Assembly (NCBI GenBank): GCA_019694295.1
Contig: JAIBCG010000028.1
Location: forward strand, 1 to 35,992
DNA length: 35,992 bases
Reading direction: 5' to 3'
Source of the DNA: Saprospiraceae bacterium
Lineage (GTDB): Bacteria; Bacteroidota; Bacteroidia; Chitinophagales; Saprospiraceae
The notes under the pieces were generated by a model that was given only the letters and a program-made list of their open reading frames with translations, was not told where the DNA came from and did not search any database. The position numbers and the translations under genes are program-made. Positions 18,005 through 27,210 of the stretch are shown here, one piece after another. Every line of letters starts with the position of its first letter. Within the stretch, counting starts at the first letter, position 1.

Positions 18005-19273
18005 ATGCGAATTTTAATAAAAAACACAAAAATCGTTCACCACAACACCGGACTCTCTGATTCTGAGCAAGATATACTTATAGACAATGGTATCATCAGA
18101 GAAGTAAACAACAATATTTCACAAAAGGCTGATAAGATTATTGAAGCCAAAGGTAGTTATACTTCATCAGGCTGGACCGATGTGGGTACACGCACAGGCG
18201 AACCCGGGTACGAACATCGAGAAGATATTGACTCTGTCACCGAAGCTGCTGCAGCCGGAGGTTATACGACCATTATCACCACTCCCAACAATATACCACC
18301 CACACAGAGCAAGTCTGACATCTTGTATCTGAAACAGAAATCGGAGGGAAAGCTTACGAACATTCTGCCAATGGCCGCATTATCATTCGACTGTGCGGGG
18401 AAGGATATTGCAGAACTATACGACCTACACTCCAGCGGTGCCATTGCATTTACAGATGGCCCAAGAAGCATACAGGATACCGGATTGCTCAAACGAGGAC
18501 TTGAATATGTACAGGCATTCGGTGGGCTCATCCTTCATTCACCTGTCAATGGTGAATTTAACAAAGGGTGGCAAATGAATGAAGGCATTATTAGTACATC
18601 ACTAGGTATGAAAGGCCTGCCGGATATTGCCGAAGTGATGATGGTAGAACGAGATCTGAGAATACTCGAATATACCGGAGGCCGCCTGCATTTGTGGAAT
18701 ATTTCAACCCAAGGCTCTGTAGAATTGGTGAGAAGAGCCAAAAAACAAGGACTCAATATCAGTTGTTCGGTTCCGGTCATGAATTTATGTTTCGATGACG
18801 GCGCACTTACAGGATTTGATACTAATTTTAAGCTGAGCCCACCCTTACGAACTGCTGAACACCGCAATGCATTATGGGAAGGCTTAGTGGATGGCACCAT
18901 AGATTTTGTGACATCAGAACACACCCCACTTGAAAACGATGTCAAAGACCTGGAGTTCCCCTATGCTAAATTCGGCACTATACAACTTGAGACAGCCTAT
19001 GCCATCTTGCAGACACATTACGGAAAAATATTGACACCACAGCTGACTGAAAAAATATTCTCCCAAGGAGCAAATACTATATTCGGACTCAATAAACCTG
19101 ATATTAAACCAGGAGAAAAAGCCGACTTAACTGTATTTGACCCAAATGCCGAATGGGTATATTTGCAGACAAAAATCAAGTCAAAATCAAATAACAATCC
19201 ACTCATCGGAAAAAAACTCAAAGGAAAAGCAATAGCAACTATCAAAGGAAATCTTATATTTGCTGAAAACTAA
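18005..19273 (+). CDS. Dihydroorotase-like protein lacking the metal ligands
   Basis: A 422-residue amidohydrolase-fold protein clearly related to dihydroorotase: 'GEPGYEHREDI' (65-75), 'TTPNNIPPT' (92-100), 'FKLSPPLR' (275-282) and 'DGTIDFVTSEHTP' (296-308). The metal-binding residues are changed. The DxHxH motif reads D59-V-G61-T-R63, the second histidine motif reads 'HLWNIST' with N232, the usual PHHL reads 'PVMNL', and the DHAPH motif reads 'SEHTP'. It is therefore unlikely to hydrolyse dihydroorotate and may be a structural pseudoenzyme, as described for the inactive DHO partner of aspartate transcarbamoylase in some bacteria. It follows the BatA-like gene by 14 nt. Confidence 0.85.
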   Translation: MRILIKNTKIVHHNTGLSDSEQDILIDNGIIREVNNNISQKADKIIEAKGSYTSSGWTDVGTRTGEPGYEHREDIDSVTEAAAAGGYTTIITTPNNIPPTQSKSDILYLKQKSEGKLTNILPMAALSFDCAGKDIAELYDLHSSGAIAFTDGPRSIQDTGLLKRGLEYVQAFGGLILHSPVNGEFNKGWQMNEGIISTSLGMKGLPDIAEVMMVERDLRILEYTGGRLHLWNISTQGSVELVRRAKKQGLNISCSVPVMNLCFDDGALTGFDTNFKLSPPLRTAEHRNALWEGLVDGTIDFVTSEHTPLENDVKDLEFPYAKFGTIQLETAYAILQTHYGKILTPQLTEKIFSQGANTIFGLNKPDIKPGEKADLTVFDPNAEWVYLQTKIKSKSNNNPLIGKKLKGKAIATIKGNLIFAEN

Positions 19274-19297
19274 TAACAAAATAATAAATTGACAGCT

Positions 19298-19807
19298 ATG
19301 GAAAATTCTGGCGTTAAATGGGGTGTAATAGGTGCAGTTGCGACTGTATTAATTTCATTGCTTACGTACATCGTCGGGCAGAAATTTTATTTGCAGGCAG
19401 GCTCTTGGATTGGCATGTTCGCAGGTTTATTTTTCCTGTACAAATCTGGTATTGAGGCACGTCAGCAAGCTGGAGGATATATAAGTTTTCAGGAAGTATT
19501 AAAATCTGTATTTACTACATACATCATTATGACTGTAGCAAGTACCATCATGCAATACGTAATGTATAAATTTGTTGACCCGGGCTTAATTGATGTAACC
19601 AAACAGATAGCAATGGAAGGCATGGAAAAAATGAAAGGCATACTCGGTGAAGAAGGTTATGAAGAAGCCATGGAACAAATGGAAACGCAGGACTTTGCAC
19701 CATCTATCAGACAATCGCTGCTTGGGCTTGCATTCAGCATCATCCTAGGTTTTGGTGTGAGTGCCATTTTCGCCGCTATTATAAAAAGAAAACAACCTGA
19801 ATATTAA
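19298..19807 (+). CDS. DUF4199-family membrane protein
   Basis: A 169-residue protein with helices at about 7-28, 31-50, 70-92 and 140-162, and a Met/Glu-rich amphipathic stretch between the third and fourth ('MEGMEKMKGILGEEGYEEAM'). This layout is typical of DUF4199 proteins, which are confined mainly to Bacteroidota and have no known function. I use the ATG at 19298; an in-frame TTG nine nt upstream is possible but less likely. It lies between the dihydroorotase-like and glycosyltransferase genes in one run. Confidence 0.8.
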   Translation: MENSGVKWGVIGAVATVLISLLTYIVGQKFYLQAGSWIGMFAGLFFLYKSGIEARQQAGGYISFQEVLKSVFTTYIIMTVASTIMQYVMYKFVDPGLIDVTKQIAMEGMEKMKGILGEEGYEEAMEQMETQDFAPSIRQSLLGLAFSIILGFGVSAIFAAIIKRKQPEY

Positions 19808-19850
19808 TCTGCACGCGACAGAAATACAAGAAGCAAACTACATACACGAT

Positions 19851-20801
19851 TTGGACCAGCAACTGCAAATATCGATGGTCATACCATCATTCAACGAAGA
19901 AGAATCCTTGCCAGAACTTACTGCATGGATCGCTCAAGTAATGGCACGTGAAGGCTATAGTTACGAGGTACTTTTAATAGACGACGGCAGTACCGACCAA
20001 AGTTGGAATGTCATCAAAAAATTAGCTTCAGCCGATCATCATATACGTGGTATCCGGTTCAGGCGTAATTATGGAAAATCTGCAGCGCTCAACACTGGTT
20101 TCCAGGCTTCAAGAGGAAAAGTGGTCATAACTATGGATGCTGACCTGCAAGACAGTCCGGAAGAAATACCCGAACTGTACAAAATGATAACAACTGATGG
20201 CTACGATCTGGTATCAGGATGGAAGCAAAAACGGTACGATAACACATTCACCAAAAATATTCCAAGCAAATTATACAACTGGGCAAACCGAAAAATAAGT
20301 GGAATAAAGCTGCATGACATGAACTGCGGACTTAAAGCCTACAACTCGAAAGTAGTTAAAAGTATAGAAGTCTATGGAGAAATGCACCGATACATTCCTG
20401 TAATTGCAAAAGGGGCCGGGTTTAAAAAAATTGGTGAAAAGGTGGTACAGCACAGAGCCAGAAAATATGGAAGCACCAAGTTCGGTATGGAAAGATTCAT
20501 CAATGGGTTTCTTGACTTACTGACCATAGCTTTTATGAACAAATTTAGCAAAAGACCTATGCACTTGTTTGGCACACTGGGAGTTCTTTCGTTTATAATT
20601 GGTTCCTTTATACTCATCTACTTGAGCATCATGAAGCTAATGTATGCACAATATGGAATTGCAAGCAGGCCTTTATTCTTTTTCGGTATATTAGCACTTA
20701 TTATCGGAAGCCAGTTATTCGTAACAGGTTTTCTGGCAGAACTCATGGTCAGGAATTCGGCAGTGAGAAATCTTTATCAAATCGAAGAAGAGATCGGGTA
20801 G
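19851..20801 (+). CDS. GT2 glycosyltransferase with C-terminal membrane helices
   Basis: A 316-residue DPM1/ArnC-like family 2 glycosyltransferase. The nucleotide-binding strand is 'ISMVIPSFNEEESL' (7-20), followed by 'LLIDDGSTD' (42-50) and the catalytic metal motif 'MDADLQD' (about 96-102). Two C-terminal helices at about 242-264 and 274-298 anchor it to the inner membrane, as in enzymes that move sugars to polyprenyl phosphate. I keep the TTG start at 19851 because the first ATG (19875) would cut off the first beta strand. It ends the BatA-DHO-DUF4199 run. Confidence 0.87.
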   Translation: MDQQLQISMVIPSFNEEESLPELTAWIAQVMAREGYSYEVLLIDDGSTDQSWNVIKKLASADHHIRGIRFRRNYGKSAALNTGFQASRGKVVITMDADLQDSPEEIPELYKMITTDGYDLVSGWKQKRYDNTFTKNIPSKLYNWANRKISGIKLHDMNCGLKAYNSKVVKSIEVYGEMHRYIPVIAKGAGFKKIGEKVVQHRARKYGSTKFGMERFINGFLDLLTIAFMNKFSKRPMHLFGTLGVLSFIIGSFILIYLSIMKLMYAQYGIASRPLFFFGILALIIGSQLFVTGFLAELMVRNSAVRNLYQIEEEIG

Positions 20802-20862
20802 CACATCTTTGATATTTCAACAAAAAGGTGCCAATTCTTTACTCAGGAAAAATCATTTCCGG

Positions 20863-21414
20863 TTATTTATATTCAAATTCCAGTTTCTTCTCAGGCCATG
20901 TAGTCTTGCTGCTTTGTTTATTACCCAAACCCGTAACTTGCACGATGTTTATCTGTTCCTTTTTGAAATCATACAAGAGCGTATTTATTACAGAAAGTCG
21001 TTTAGGCTGTGCGATCGGTTCTGTTATGAAATAGCTCCAGATAGCCTCTTCCTCCTTTTCATACCCGAGGAACGAATATTTCAACTGTTTGCCGTCGGCT
21101 GAAATGATGAGATTCTTTTCGATATAATCTTTAATGAGCGATTCCATTTTTGAACGGTCTTTCGGATTGATGAGGTCAACGGTAACATTTGTTTGTTTAC
21201 GGAGTGTATTTTCAAAATCATCGGTAAAAATCTTGCAACTGACTTGTACCACACGTTCGGTTTTATCATAATTAATCTCCGTGACACTAACATAAAACGG
21301 ATGAAAGCCAACAAACAAACCACTCAGACATATCAAAGATACTATTCGTCCAATATTCTTCAAAATTGGTAGAAAATTCCAAAGTTTTGATGCATATTTG
21401 GTTAACTTTATCAT
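20863..21414 (-). CDS. DUF6702-family exported protein
   Basis: A 183-residue protein with a long N-terminal signal or anchor (about 20-41) followed by the DUF6702 opening 'HPFYVSVTEINYD' and 'CKIFTDDFENTLRK'. The remainder is a small predicted alpha/beta domain. The family is found in Bacteroidota next to M1 aminopeptidase and HupE-like genes, exactly as here, but no function is known. The only available ATG (21414) lies just 20 nt from the divergent HupE-like ATG, and a -7 element sits 4 nt upstream of it, which would make the transcript almost leaderless. Confidence 0.75.
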   Translation of the reverse strand: MIKLTKYASKLWNFLPILKNIGRIVSLICLSGLFVGFHPFYVSVTEINYDKTERVVQVSCKIFTDDFENTLRKQTNVTVDLINPKDRSKMESLIKDYIEKNLIISADGKQLKYSFLGYEKEEEAIWSYFITEPIAQPKRLSVINTLLYDFKKEQINIVQVTGLGNKQSSKTTWPEKKLEFEYK

Positions 21415-21418
21415 TGCA

Positions 21419-21426
21419 CAAAGATA
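21419..21426 (-). promoter_or_regulatory. Candidate -7 element (TATCTTTG) for the DUF6702 gene
   Basis: CAAAGATA on the plus strand reads TATCTTTG on the minus strand and ends 4 nt before the ATG at 21414. Transcription would begin at or very near the ATG, implying a leaderless mRNA or a downstream non-ATG start. Confidence 0.4.
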
Positions 21427-21434
21427 AGCAGCAA

Positions 21435-22007
21435 ATGACAGACTTTCAACTTTGGTTTACAACCGGCCTTGAACACATACTCGACCCAGGTGGATTGGAT
21501 CATGTCGCATTTATAATTGCTCTTACCATTATGTTCCCATTGCGCGACTGGAAGCAACTGTTGCTACAAATAACAGCATTCACACTGGGGCATTCGCTGA
21601 CACTGGCATTGAGTGTACTGCAGATAGTAAACATCAAACAAAGCATCATCGAAATACTGATTCCATTAACAATCATTTTTACAGCTGCTCATAACCTTTA
21701 TTCAATCAAATACAACAAACCGTTCCGCAAATCGAATTACATCTTTGCATTATTCTTTGGTCTTATACACGGGCTTGGATTTTCATATCTGCTACGGTCA
21801 ATGCTTTCAAAAGAAGATTCAATTGTGAGTCCACTTTTTGCATTCAATCTTGGCCTGGAAGCCGGACAAATCATAGTAGTTGGCATATTATCAATATTAT
21901 CCTTAATTTTATCTTTTTATTGGAGAATTCCGGAAAAAAAAATACAAACATTTGGCTCACTGCTTGTGCTTGTGTTTTCGTTATACTTATTAACCAACAG
22001 ATTTTAA
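21435..22007 (+). CDS. HupE/UreJ-like membrane protein
   Basis: A 190-residue membrane protein beginning 'MTDFQLWFTTGLEHILDPGG', with 'GLEHILDPGGLDHVAFI' near residue 10, 'FTLGHSLTLAL' near 51 and 'GLIHGLGFSYLL' near 113. These His-containing helix motifs are typical of the HupE/UreJ family. I place the start at 21435; an ATG at 21366 is in frame but lies inside the divergent DUF6702 gene. The protein has about six helices. HupE/UreJ proteins are proposed metal (nickel or cobalt) permeases, and here the partner is an M1-type metallopeptidase gene 4 nt downstream. The transported metal is not known. Confidence 0.82.
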   Translation: MTDFQLWFTTGLEHILDPGGLDHVAFIIALTIMFPLRDWKQLLLQITAFTLGHSLTLALSVLQIVNIKQSIIEILIPLTIIFTAAHNLYSIKYNKPFRKSNYIFALFFGLIHGLGFSYLLRSMLSKEDSIVSPLFAFNLGLEAGQIIVVGILSILSLILSFYWRIPEKKIQTFGSLLVLVFSLYLLTNRF

Positions 22008-22011
22008 CAAA

Positions 22012-24384
22012 ATGAAAAAAGGTTTTTTATTTCTAATACTCTGTTTGCTTTTGCAATATCTCCCGTATGGTTACGCACAAAATATTCAGAACAATCCAAA
22101 GTCTAACCACGGGAATAAGTTTGAGCAATTGGGCACCATCCTACCCGATGCCAACAGTTATCGCACGGCTTCCGGGGCACCAGGGTACCGTTATTGGCAA
22201 ATGCGTGCCGATTATGATATAGAAGCAAGGATTGACGAATCGACATTACAATTATTTGGATCTGAATGGATAACATATTATAATAATTCGCCGGAGCCAC
22301 TTCAGTATCTTTGGTTACAACTCGATGAAAACGAACACGACCCGAACTCAGACAGCAACACATTCAACGAAAGCCAGATAAAAGATCCTTATACAGCGCC
22401 CAGCATAGAAGGACTCGACCGAAGGGGCAAACTGCAAGGTTATGGTTGTAAAATAGATGAAGTTAAAGGTGCAGCCGGACAAAATCTTCCTTACACAATC
22501 AATCAGACTATGATGCGGGTTGATCTACCCATCTCCCTTATGCCGGGAAAATCAATCAAATTCAAAGTCAAGTGGCACTATAAAATCCCCAACAGAATGA
22601 CCATAGGTGGCAGAGGTGGACTTGAGTATTTTCCTGAAGATGGCAACCATCTTTTCACGATCACACAGTGGTATCCGAGGATGTGTGTTTATTCGGATTT
22701 TCAGGGGTGGCAAAACCGACAATTCACCGGAAGAGGAGAATTTGCTCTTACCTTTGGCAATTTTAATGTAAAAATGACCGTACCTGCTGACCACATAATT
22801 GCTGCAACAGGTGAATGCCAGAATTATAAGGAAGTACTCAGTCCGGAAAGATATCAACGATGGTTACAAGCCCAGAACAGTAAAGAAATAGTAGAGATTG
22901 CAACACTTGACGAAGCGAAAAATGCAGAACAGTCAAAATCATCCAAAACTAAAACCTGGATATACAAGGCAGAAAATGTAAGGGATTTTGCATGGGGCTC
23001 ATCCAGGAAATTCATTTGGGATGCTGTACCTGAGATGATTGAAGGAAAGAAAGTGATGTGTATGAGTTATTATCCAAAAGAGGCTTATTCGCTGTACAGA
23101 AAATACTCTACAAAAGTGGTGGCACACACCATCAAAACCTACTCCAAATACACCATAGCTTATCCATATCCGGTAGCCATCAGTGTAGAAGCATCTAACG
23201 GAATGGAATATCCGATGATCTGTTTTAACTTTGGACGCACAGAAAAAGACGGTACATACTCAGAAGGCACAAAGTATGGTGCCATAGGAGTCATCATACA
23301 CGAAGTAGGTCACAATTTCTTCCCAATGATCATCAACAGTGACGAACGCCAATGGAGCTGGATGGATGAAGGCCTGAACACCTTTGTCCAGTTTTTAACA
23401 GAACAGGAGTTTGACAATAATTATCCATCTCAGCGTGGGCCGGCACACAAGATTGTAGATTACATGAGCCTACCAAAAGACCAGCTCGAACCCATCATGA
23501 CCAACAGTGACAACATCATACAATTTGGGCCAAATGCTTATGCAAAGCCAGCTACAGGGCTCAATATCCTGAGAGAAACCATCATGGGTCGCGAGCTGTT
23601 TGACTACGCATTTAAGCAATATTGCCAAAGATGGGCTTTCAAACATCCTACCCCGGCCGATTTGTTCCGAACAATGGAAGATGCATCAGGAGTTGACCTG
23701 GACTGGTTTTGGCGAGGGTGGTTCTATGACATCGATCCGGTTGACATTTCACTGGATTCGGTGCGTGCATGGACATTCTCGAATAGTCCGGACAAAGAAT
23801 TCGCCCTCGAATCTCCACAAATAAGCAAAGAAAAGAATTTCGAAAGCATATCAAAAATCCGCAACAGGGAAGCTAAGCTCAACTTTGCCGTTGACCGCGA
23901 TACCAGCCTACGAGATTTTTATTACTACAATCCGGATATTGAAAACGGCAAGAAAACGAATTCAAATATGGAAGTAATGCCGGATTCCAATTTCAACAAA
24001 TACAAAGATACTTGGGTGTATGAGCTGCATCTTTCAAACAAAGGTGGCATGGTAATGCCTGTAATTATACAGTGGAATTACGAAGACGGAACCAACGAAA
24101 CAGAAAGAATAAGTGCCCATATCTGGAGAAAAAATGAGCATAATATTGTAAAAACATTTGCCAAACCTAAAAAAGTAGCTACAATTCTTCTTGATCCTAT
24201 GAGAGAGACAGCTGATATAAATGAAGATAATAACGCGTGGAATGCTCCTCCGCACCCAACAAAGTTTCAATTATTTCAGTATAAGCAGCAACCACAATTC
24301 GGGCGAAGAGGAACAAGAAATGCTAATAACCCGATGCAGCAGGCAAAACAAAAGCAACAAGAAGGCAACAACAGTTCGAATTGA
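22012..24384 (+). CDS. M1-family zinc metallopeptidase, exported
   Basis: A 790-residue protein with a signal peptide of about 23 residues ('YGYAQ'). The catalytic motif is 'HEVGHNF' with H430, E431 and H434, and the third zinc ligand is E453 in 'WMDEGLNTF', the HExxH-18-E spacing of gluzincin M1 peptidases. The substrate-anchoring GxMEN motif appears as 'NGMEYP' (about 401-406). The histidine neighbourhood HNFFP differs from classical HQWWG and is the variant usual in this phylum. The last 60 residues are Gln/Asn-rich and look unstructured. It is co-transcribed with the HupE-like gene and ends at a bidirectional terminator. Confidence 0.9.
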   Translation: MKKGFLFLILCLLLQYLPYGYAQNIQNNPKSNHGNKFEQLGTILPDANSYRTASGAPGYRYWQMRADYDIEARIDESTLQLFGSEWITYYNNSPEPLQYLWLQLDENEHDPNSDSNTFNESQIKDPYTAPSIEGLDRRGKLQGYGCKIDEVKGAAGQNLPYTINQTMMRVDLPISLMPGKSIKFKVKWHYKIPNRMTIGGRGGLEYFPEDGNHLFTITQWYPRMCVYSDFQGWQNRQFTGRGEFALTFGNFNVKMTVPADHIIAATGECQNYKEVLSPERYQRWLQAQNSKEIVEIATLDEAKNAEQSKSSKTKTWIYKAENVRDFAWGSSRKFIWDAVPEMIEGKKVMCMSYYPKEAYSLYRKYSTKVVAHTIKTYSKYTIAYPYPVAISVEASNGMEYPMICFNFGRTEKDGTYSEGTKYGAIGVIIHEVGHNFFPMIINSDERQWSWMDEGLNTFVQFLTEQEFDNNYPSQRGPAHKIVDYMSLPKDQLEPIMTNSDNIIQFGPNAYAKPATGLNILRETIMGRELFDYAFKQYCQRWAFKHPTPADLFRTMEDASGVDLDWFWRGWFYDIDPVDISLDSVRAWTFSNSPDKEFALESPQISKEKNFESISKIRNREAKLNFAVDRDTSLRDFYYYNPDIENGKKTNSNMEVMPDSNFNKYKDTWVYELHLSNKGGMVMPVIIQWNYEDGTNETERISAHIWRKNEHNIVKTFAKPKKVATILLDPMRETADINEDNNAWNAPPHPTKFQLFQYKQQPQFGRRGTRNANNPMQQAKQKQQEGNNSSN

Positions 24385-24432
24385 TTATAATCACTTTTGT
24401 GATTGTCATTCATTTGATTTCTATAACAAAAA

Positions 24433-24471
24433 AAAGACAGTCAGTCCGGTATTTCCAGGCTGACTGTCTTT
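24433..24471. terminator. Bidirectional terminator between convergent genes
   Basis: AAAGACAGTCAG (24433-24444) and CTGACTGTCTTT (24460-24471) form a perfect 12-bp stem with a 15-nt loop. The left side has an extra A run, giving a long U tract for minus-strand transcripts, and the right side ends in TTT for plus-strand transcripts. It separates the peptidase gene from the convergent T9SS-protein gene. Confidence 0.85.
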
Positions 24472-24491
24472 GATTCTTGCAAAAATACAAA

Positions 24492-26534
24492 CTAGTGAAT
24501 GACTACCAATTTTTTAGCAGTTGTCACTTTGCTTCCATCTGTAAGATAATACTGGTAGATACCTTGTGGCAATGCTTCAGTATTGATTGACTCTGAACTA
24601 GTACCCTTAGCTATATTTTTAGACATTACCATTTTCCCTGTCAAATCAACAATATTAAGTATAAAATCGTCGGTGGTTTCAGTGCCAAAATTTATTACTG
24701 TAAATTTATCAGCCGGGTTCGGGTAATTCTGTCCCATTGCTGCATTGAGATAATTATCAAATTCAGTATCAGTGATTTTACCATGGAACCAATCGTAAGT
24801 TCTCTTCATGATTTCGTCAGCTACTGCTTTTACAGCAATCATTTCCAAACCGATACCGAGGTTAACGGTTTTGAAGTTATTGTGCTTTGATCTGACTCCA
24901 GCTACTTTTGCAGCTGTATTGTAAGTAAAGATATTATAACCTTCAGGCCCCACTGCCTCAATCTGGTCAGGGTAGAAATAAGTTGCACCATAAGATTTGT
25001 TCAAACCTGATGAACCTACTCCATCAAAAATAACATCTCCGGCCACAGGTTTAAACTGAAGATTAGCGCTTGAACCATCGTCAATGAAATTAGAATTGAA
25101 ATAATTATTCATCAAGGCTTTTGAGGCTGCGTTTCCGTTTGCACTGGCATCACCCGAAGCCATGTCCCAGTTTACATCCTGTCCTGCAACCATAATGTTT
25201 CCACCATTATCAAGAAAATCCTGGAAATACCCTACCATATCAGGAGTCATAGCTGGGAAAGTCCATCCTACAGAATAATAAATATGACGTACTGTGCCCA
25301 TAGCACCTGCTTCAAAACCTTTCACTGCTTTTGTTGCACCGATTGATGCGTATGCCGGCTCACCTGTAGCTACTAGCCCGTCATTATAATTCTTTTTTAG
25401 ATCGGGGTTACCTTCAGCCGGTTTATTATCCGTTACGATTAACAAATCGGTAATGTTAGAGATGACGGTAAATGCAAAGGCCTGTAGTGTGTTGGTTTCC
25501 GTATTAAAAACACCTGCACTAAAGTCACCAATGCCCGGAGTTGGACCAACGGTTGCTTTGAGTGTTGCATTAATAGTTGCATTTGCCGGAATGATCAGCG
25601 TATCTCCAGAATTGTAATGTGCACCATTGATGTCAACATACGCACCCCAGTCTGCAGGCCAGGTTCCCTGAATAGAGACCTGAAGCTGTGCATCATTTTC
25701 AGTAAGGTTTGTAAGGTTAAATTTAAATTCATTTCCGTCAACAAGGTTTCCTACCTGGAAAACTTTGGTTTCGACATTCACAGCTTCTACCTTTTCATCC
25801 CTTGAAGAACCTGATTGGATTACCTCTTTGGTGCTAACATTCTGAATGTATGCTATCGGGTAGATTTCATTTTCCTTCCAGCTTGGGTCAACAGTATAGT
25901 TGTAGCTTACTTCAGTAAATTCTCCAACCTGAGCCGGTACGTATGCATCACCTGCACTGCCATTAGTATTAATAAATTTACGGAACACGTTTGGAAATTC
26001 TTTTTCGCCGTTGCTACCCGGTGCACTTGTATAAGTGACATTCTCTTCGGCAAGAAGTGTACGCATAATATATGTAGCTGGTGGCACATCAGCAAGTGTA
26101 TATACTTTGACCTTCACCTGGTGATTTCCGCCACCCAGATCAATATCTTCAACTGAAATTCTTACCGGACTGCTTCCTGCCTGATTGATGAGTTCTTGTG
26201 TAGCAGCAGTAGGACTGCCAATGTTGACACCATTACTAATCATATTCGGTACACCGGATACCTTATACAAGTCAACCATTGTCTGCACTTCTGTTGGGTT
26301 GGCTGCATTCATAGGGTCAACGCCCGGCCATGAAGTATGGTAAGCTACATGGTTAACATTATGTTTGTTGGCTAGATAAACCGGGTGAAAAACCGGATTT
26401 TGCTGTGCACACGGGCCACATGATGCTTGTGTGAAGTGTTCAAACATTATGAGCTTCTTTGCTTGACCGTTGACCATGAAAGGCAACATTAAAGCAACAG
26501 CCACACATAAAAACATTGGGTAAAACTTTTTCAT
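24492..26534 (-). CDS. T9SS-exported Omp28-like protein with thioredoxin-type CGPC motif
   Basis: A 680-residue protein with a signal peptide (1-24, 'MVNGQ'), then 'FEHFTQASCGPCAQQNP' (31-47) with C39/C42 in a CGPC dithiol motif, the arrangement of Omp28-related and thiol-disulfide proteins. A long beta-rich middle part follows. The final 75 residues form a type IX secretion C-terminal domain: 'GQNYPNPADKFTVINF', 'ILNIVDLTGKMV' and 'ALPQGIYQYYL', ending 'KKLVVIH'. It should cross the outer membrane by T9SS and stay on the surface or be released. The dithiol at its N terminus is unlikely to be a catalytic oxidoreductase in a secreted context, but that is not settled. Confidence 0.88.
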   Translation of the reverse strand: MKKFYPMFLCVAVALMLPFMVNGQAKKLIMFEHFTQASCGPCAQQNPVFHPVYLANKHNVNHVAYHTSWPGVDPMNAANPTEVQTMVDLYKVSGVPNMISNGVNIGSPTAATQELINQAGSSPVRISVEDIDLGGGNHQVKVKVYTLADVPPATYIMRTLLAEENVTYTSAPGSNGEKEFPNVFRKFINTNGSAGDAYVPAQVGEFTEVSYNYTVDPSWKENEIYPIAYIQNVSTKEVIQSGSSRDEKVEAVNVETKVFQVGNLVDGNEFKFNLTNLTENDAQLQVSIQGTWPADWGAYVDINGAHYNSGDTLIIPANATINATLKATVGPTPGIGDFSAGVFNTETNTLQAFAFTVISNITDLLIVTDNKPAEGNPDLKKNYNDGLVATGEPAYASIGATKAVKGFEAGAMGTVRHIYYSVGWTFPAMTPDMVGYFQDFLDNGGNIMVAGQDVNWDMASGDASANGNAASKALMNNYFNSNFIDDGSSANLQFKPVAGDVIFDGVGSSGLNKSYGATYFYPDQIEAVGPEGYNIFTYNTAAKVAGVRSKHNNFKTVNLGIGLEMIAVKAVADEIMKRTYDWFHGKITDTEFDNYLNAAMGQNYPNPADKFTVINFGTETTDDFILNIVDLTGKMVMSKNIAKGTSSESINTEALPQGIYQYYLTDGSKVTTAKKLVVIH

Positions 26535-26572
26535 TAGCTATTTTTTTAATTAAGAAAAATTATTTATAAGTA

Positions 26573-26606
26573 CAAATATACTATCCGGCATACATAAATA
26601 TTCAAA
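26573..26606 (-). promoter_or_regulatory. Candidate promoter for the T9SS-exported protein
   Basis: On the minus strand a TTTG (26606-26603) is followed after 22 nt by TATATTTG (26580-26573), a perfect TAnnTTTG -7 element at slightly long spacing. The leader would be about 33 nt. Confidence 0.5.
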
Positions 26607-26700
26607 AAATGCCCATTTTATATATAATTTAGACATAATAGCCGTTGCAGTACCAATTATTTAAGCCCACACCACAAGATCACTCTCCCCCTCTCAAATC

Positions 26701-27195
26701 TTAACCAAACAAGGTGTTTTGCATTCCTGCATTTTCGTGGTCAATCAGCCACCGCTTTATGTGAAGACCTCCTGAATATCCGATAAGGTTTTTATCGTTC
26801 CCAATAACCCGGTGACATGGGATGATAATCGTGATTGGATTTCTTCCATTTGCGGATCCTACTGCCCGAATCTTTTTCATATCTCCTAACTTCAATGCCA
26901 GATCTTTGTAACTTATCAAATTAGCATAAGGAATCTCAATTAATTTCTCCCATACTGCTTTCTGAAAAGGCGTACCTTCAGGTGCAAGAGATAGTTGGAA
27001 ACTCTGTCTCGTCCCACGAAAATACTCTTCTAGTTGTAGCTTAACTCGTTCTGTATATGCGGTTGGCGTCTCCGGCTCAGTACGCGATGATACAAAATCA
27101 AGTTGACGGAGCGATTCTCCGCAAACAACGATTTTAAGAAACCCTACAGGCGAGTCAAGATACTCAATAGCTATTGCTGTATCAGGTCCTTTCAC
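26701..27195 (-). CDS. ogt: Methylated-DNA-protein cysteine methyltransferase
   Basis: A 164-residue Ogt/MGMT protein that removes alkyl groups from O6-alkylguanine. The acceptor motif is 'IPCHRVIG' with C127, preceded by the DNA-binding helix region 'IRAVGSANGRNP' (109-120) carrying the arginine finger and Asn hinge. The N-terminal domain is the short RNase H-like fold and lacks the AdaA zinc cysteines. It starts 15 nt after the barrel-protein gene and is probably co-transcribed with it. Confidence 0.93.
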   Translation of the reverse strand: MKGPDTAIAIEYLDSPVGFLKIVVCGESLRQLDFVSSRTEPETPTAYTERVKLQLEEYFRGTRQSFQLSLAPEGTPFQKAVWEKLIEIPYANLISYKDLALKLGDMKKIRAVGSANGRNPITIIIPCHRVIGNDKNLIGYSGGLHIKRWLIDHENAGMQNTLFG

Positions 27196-27210
27196 TCTTA
27201 TTTACGTATA

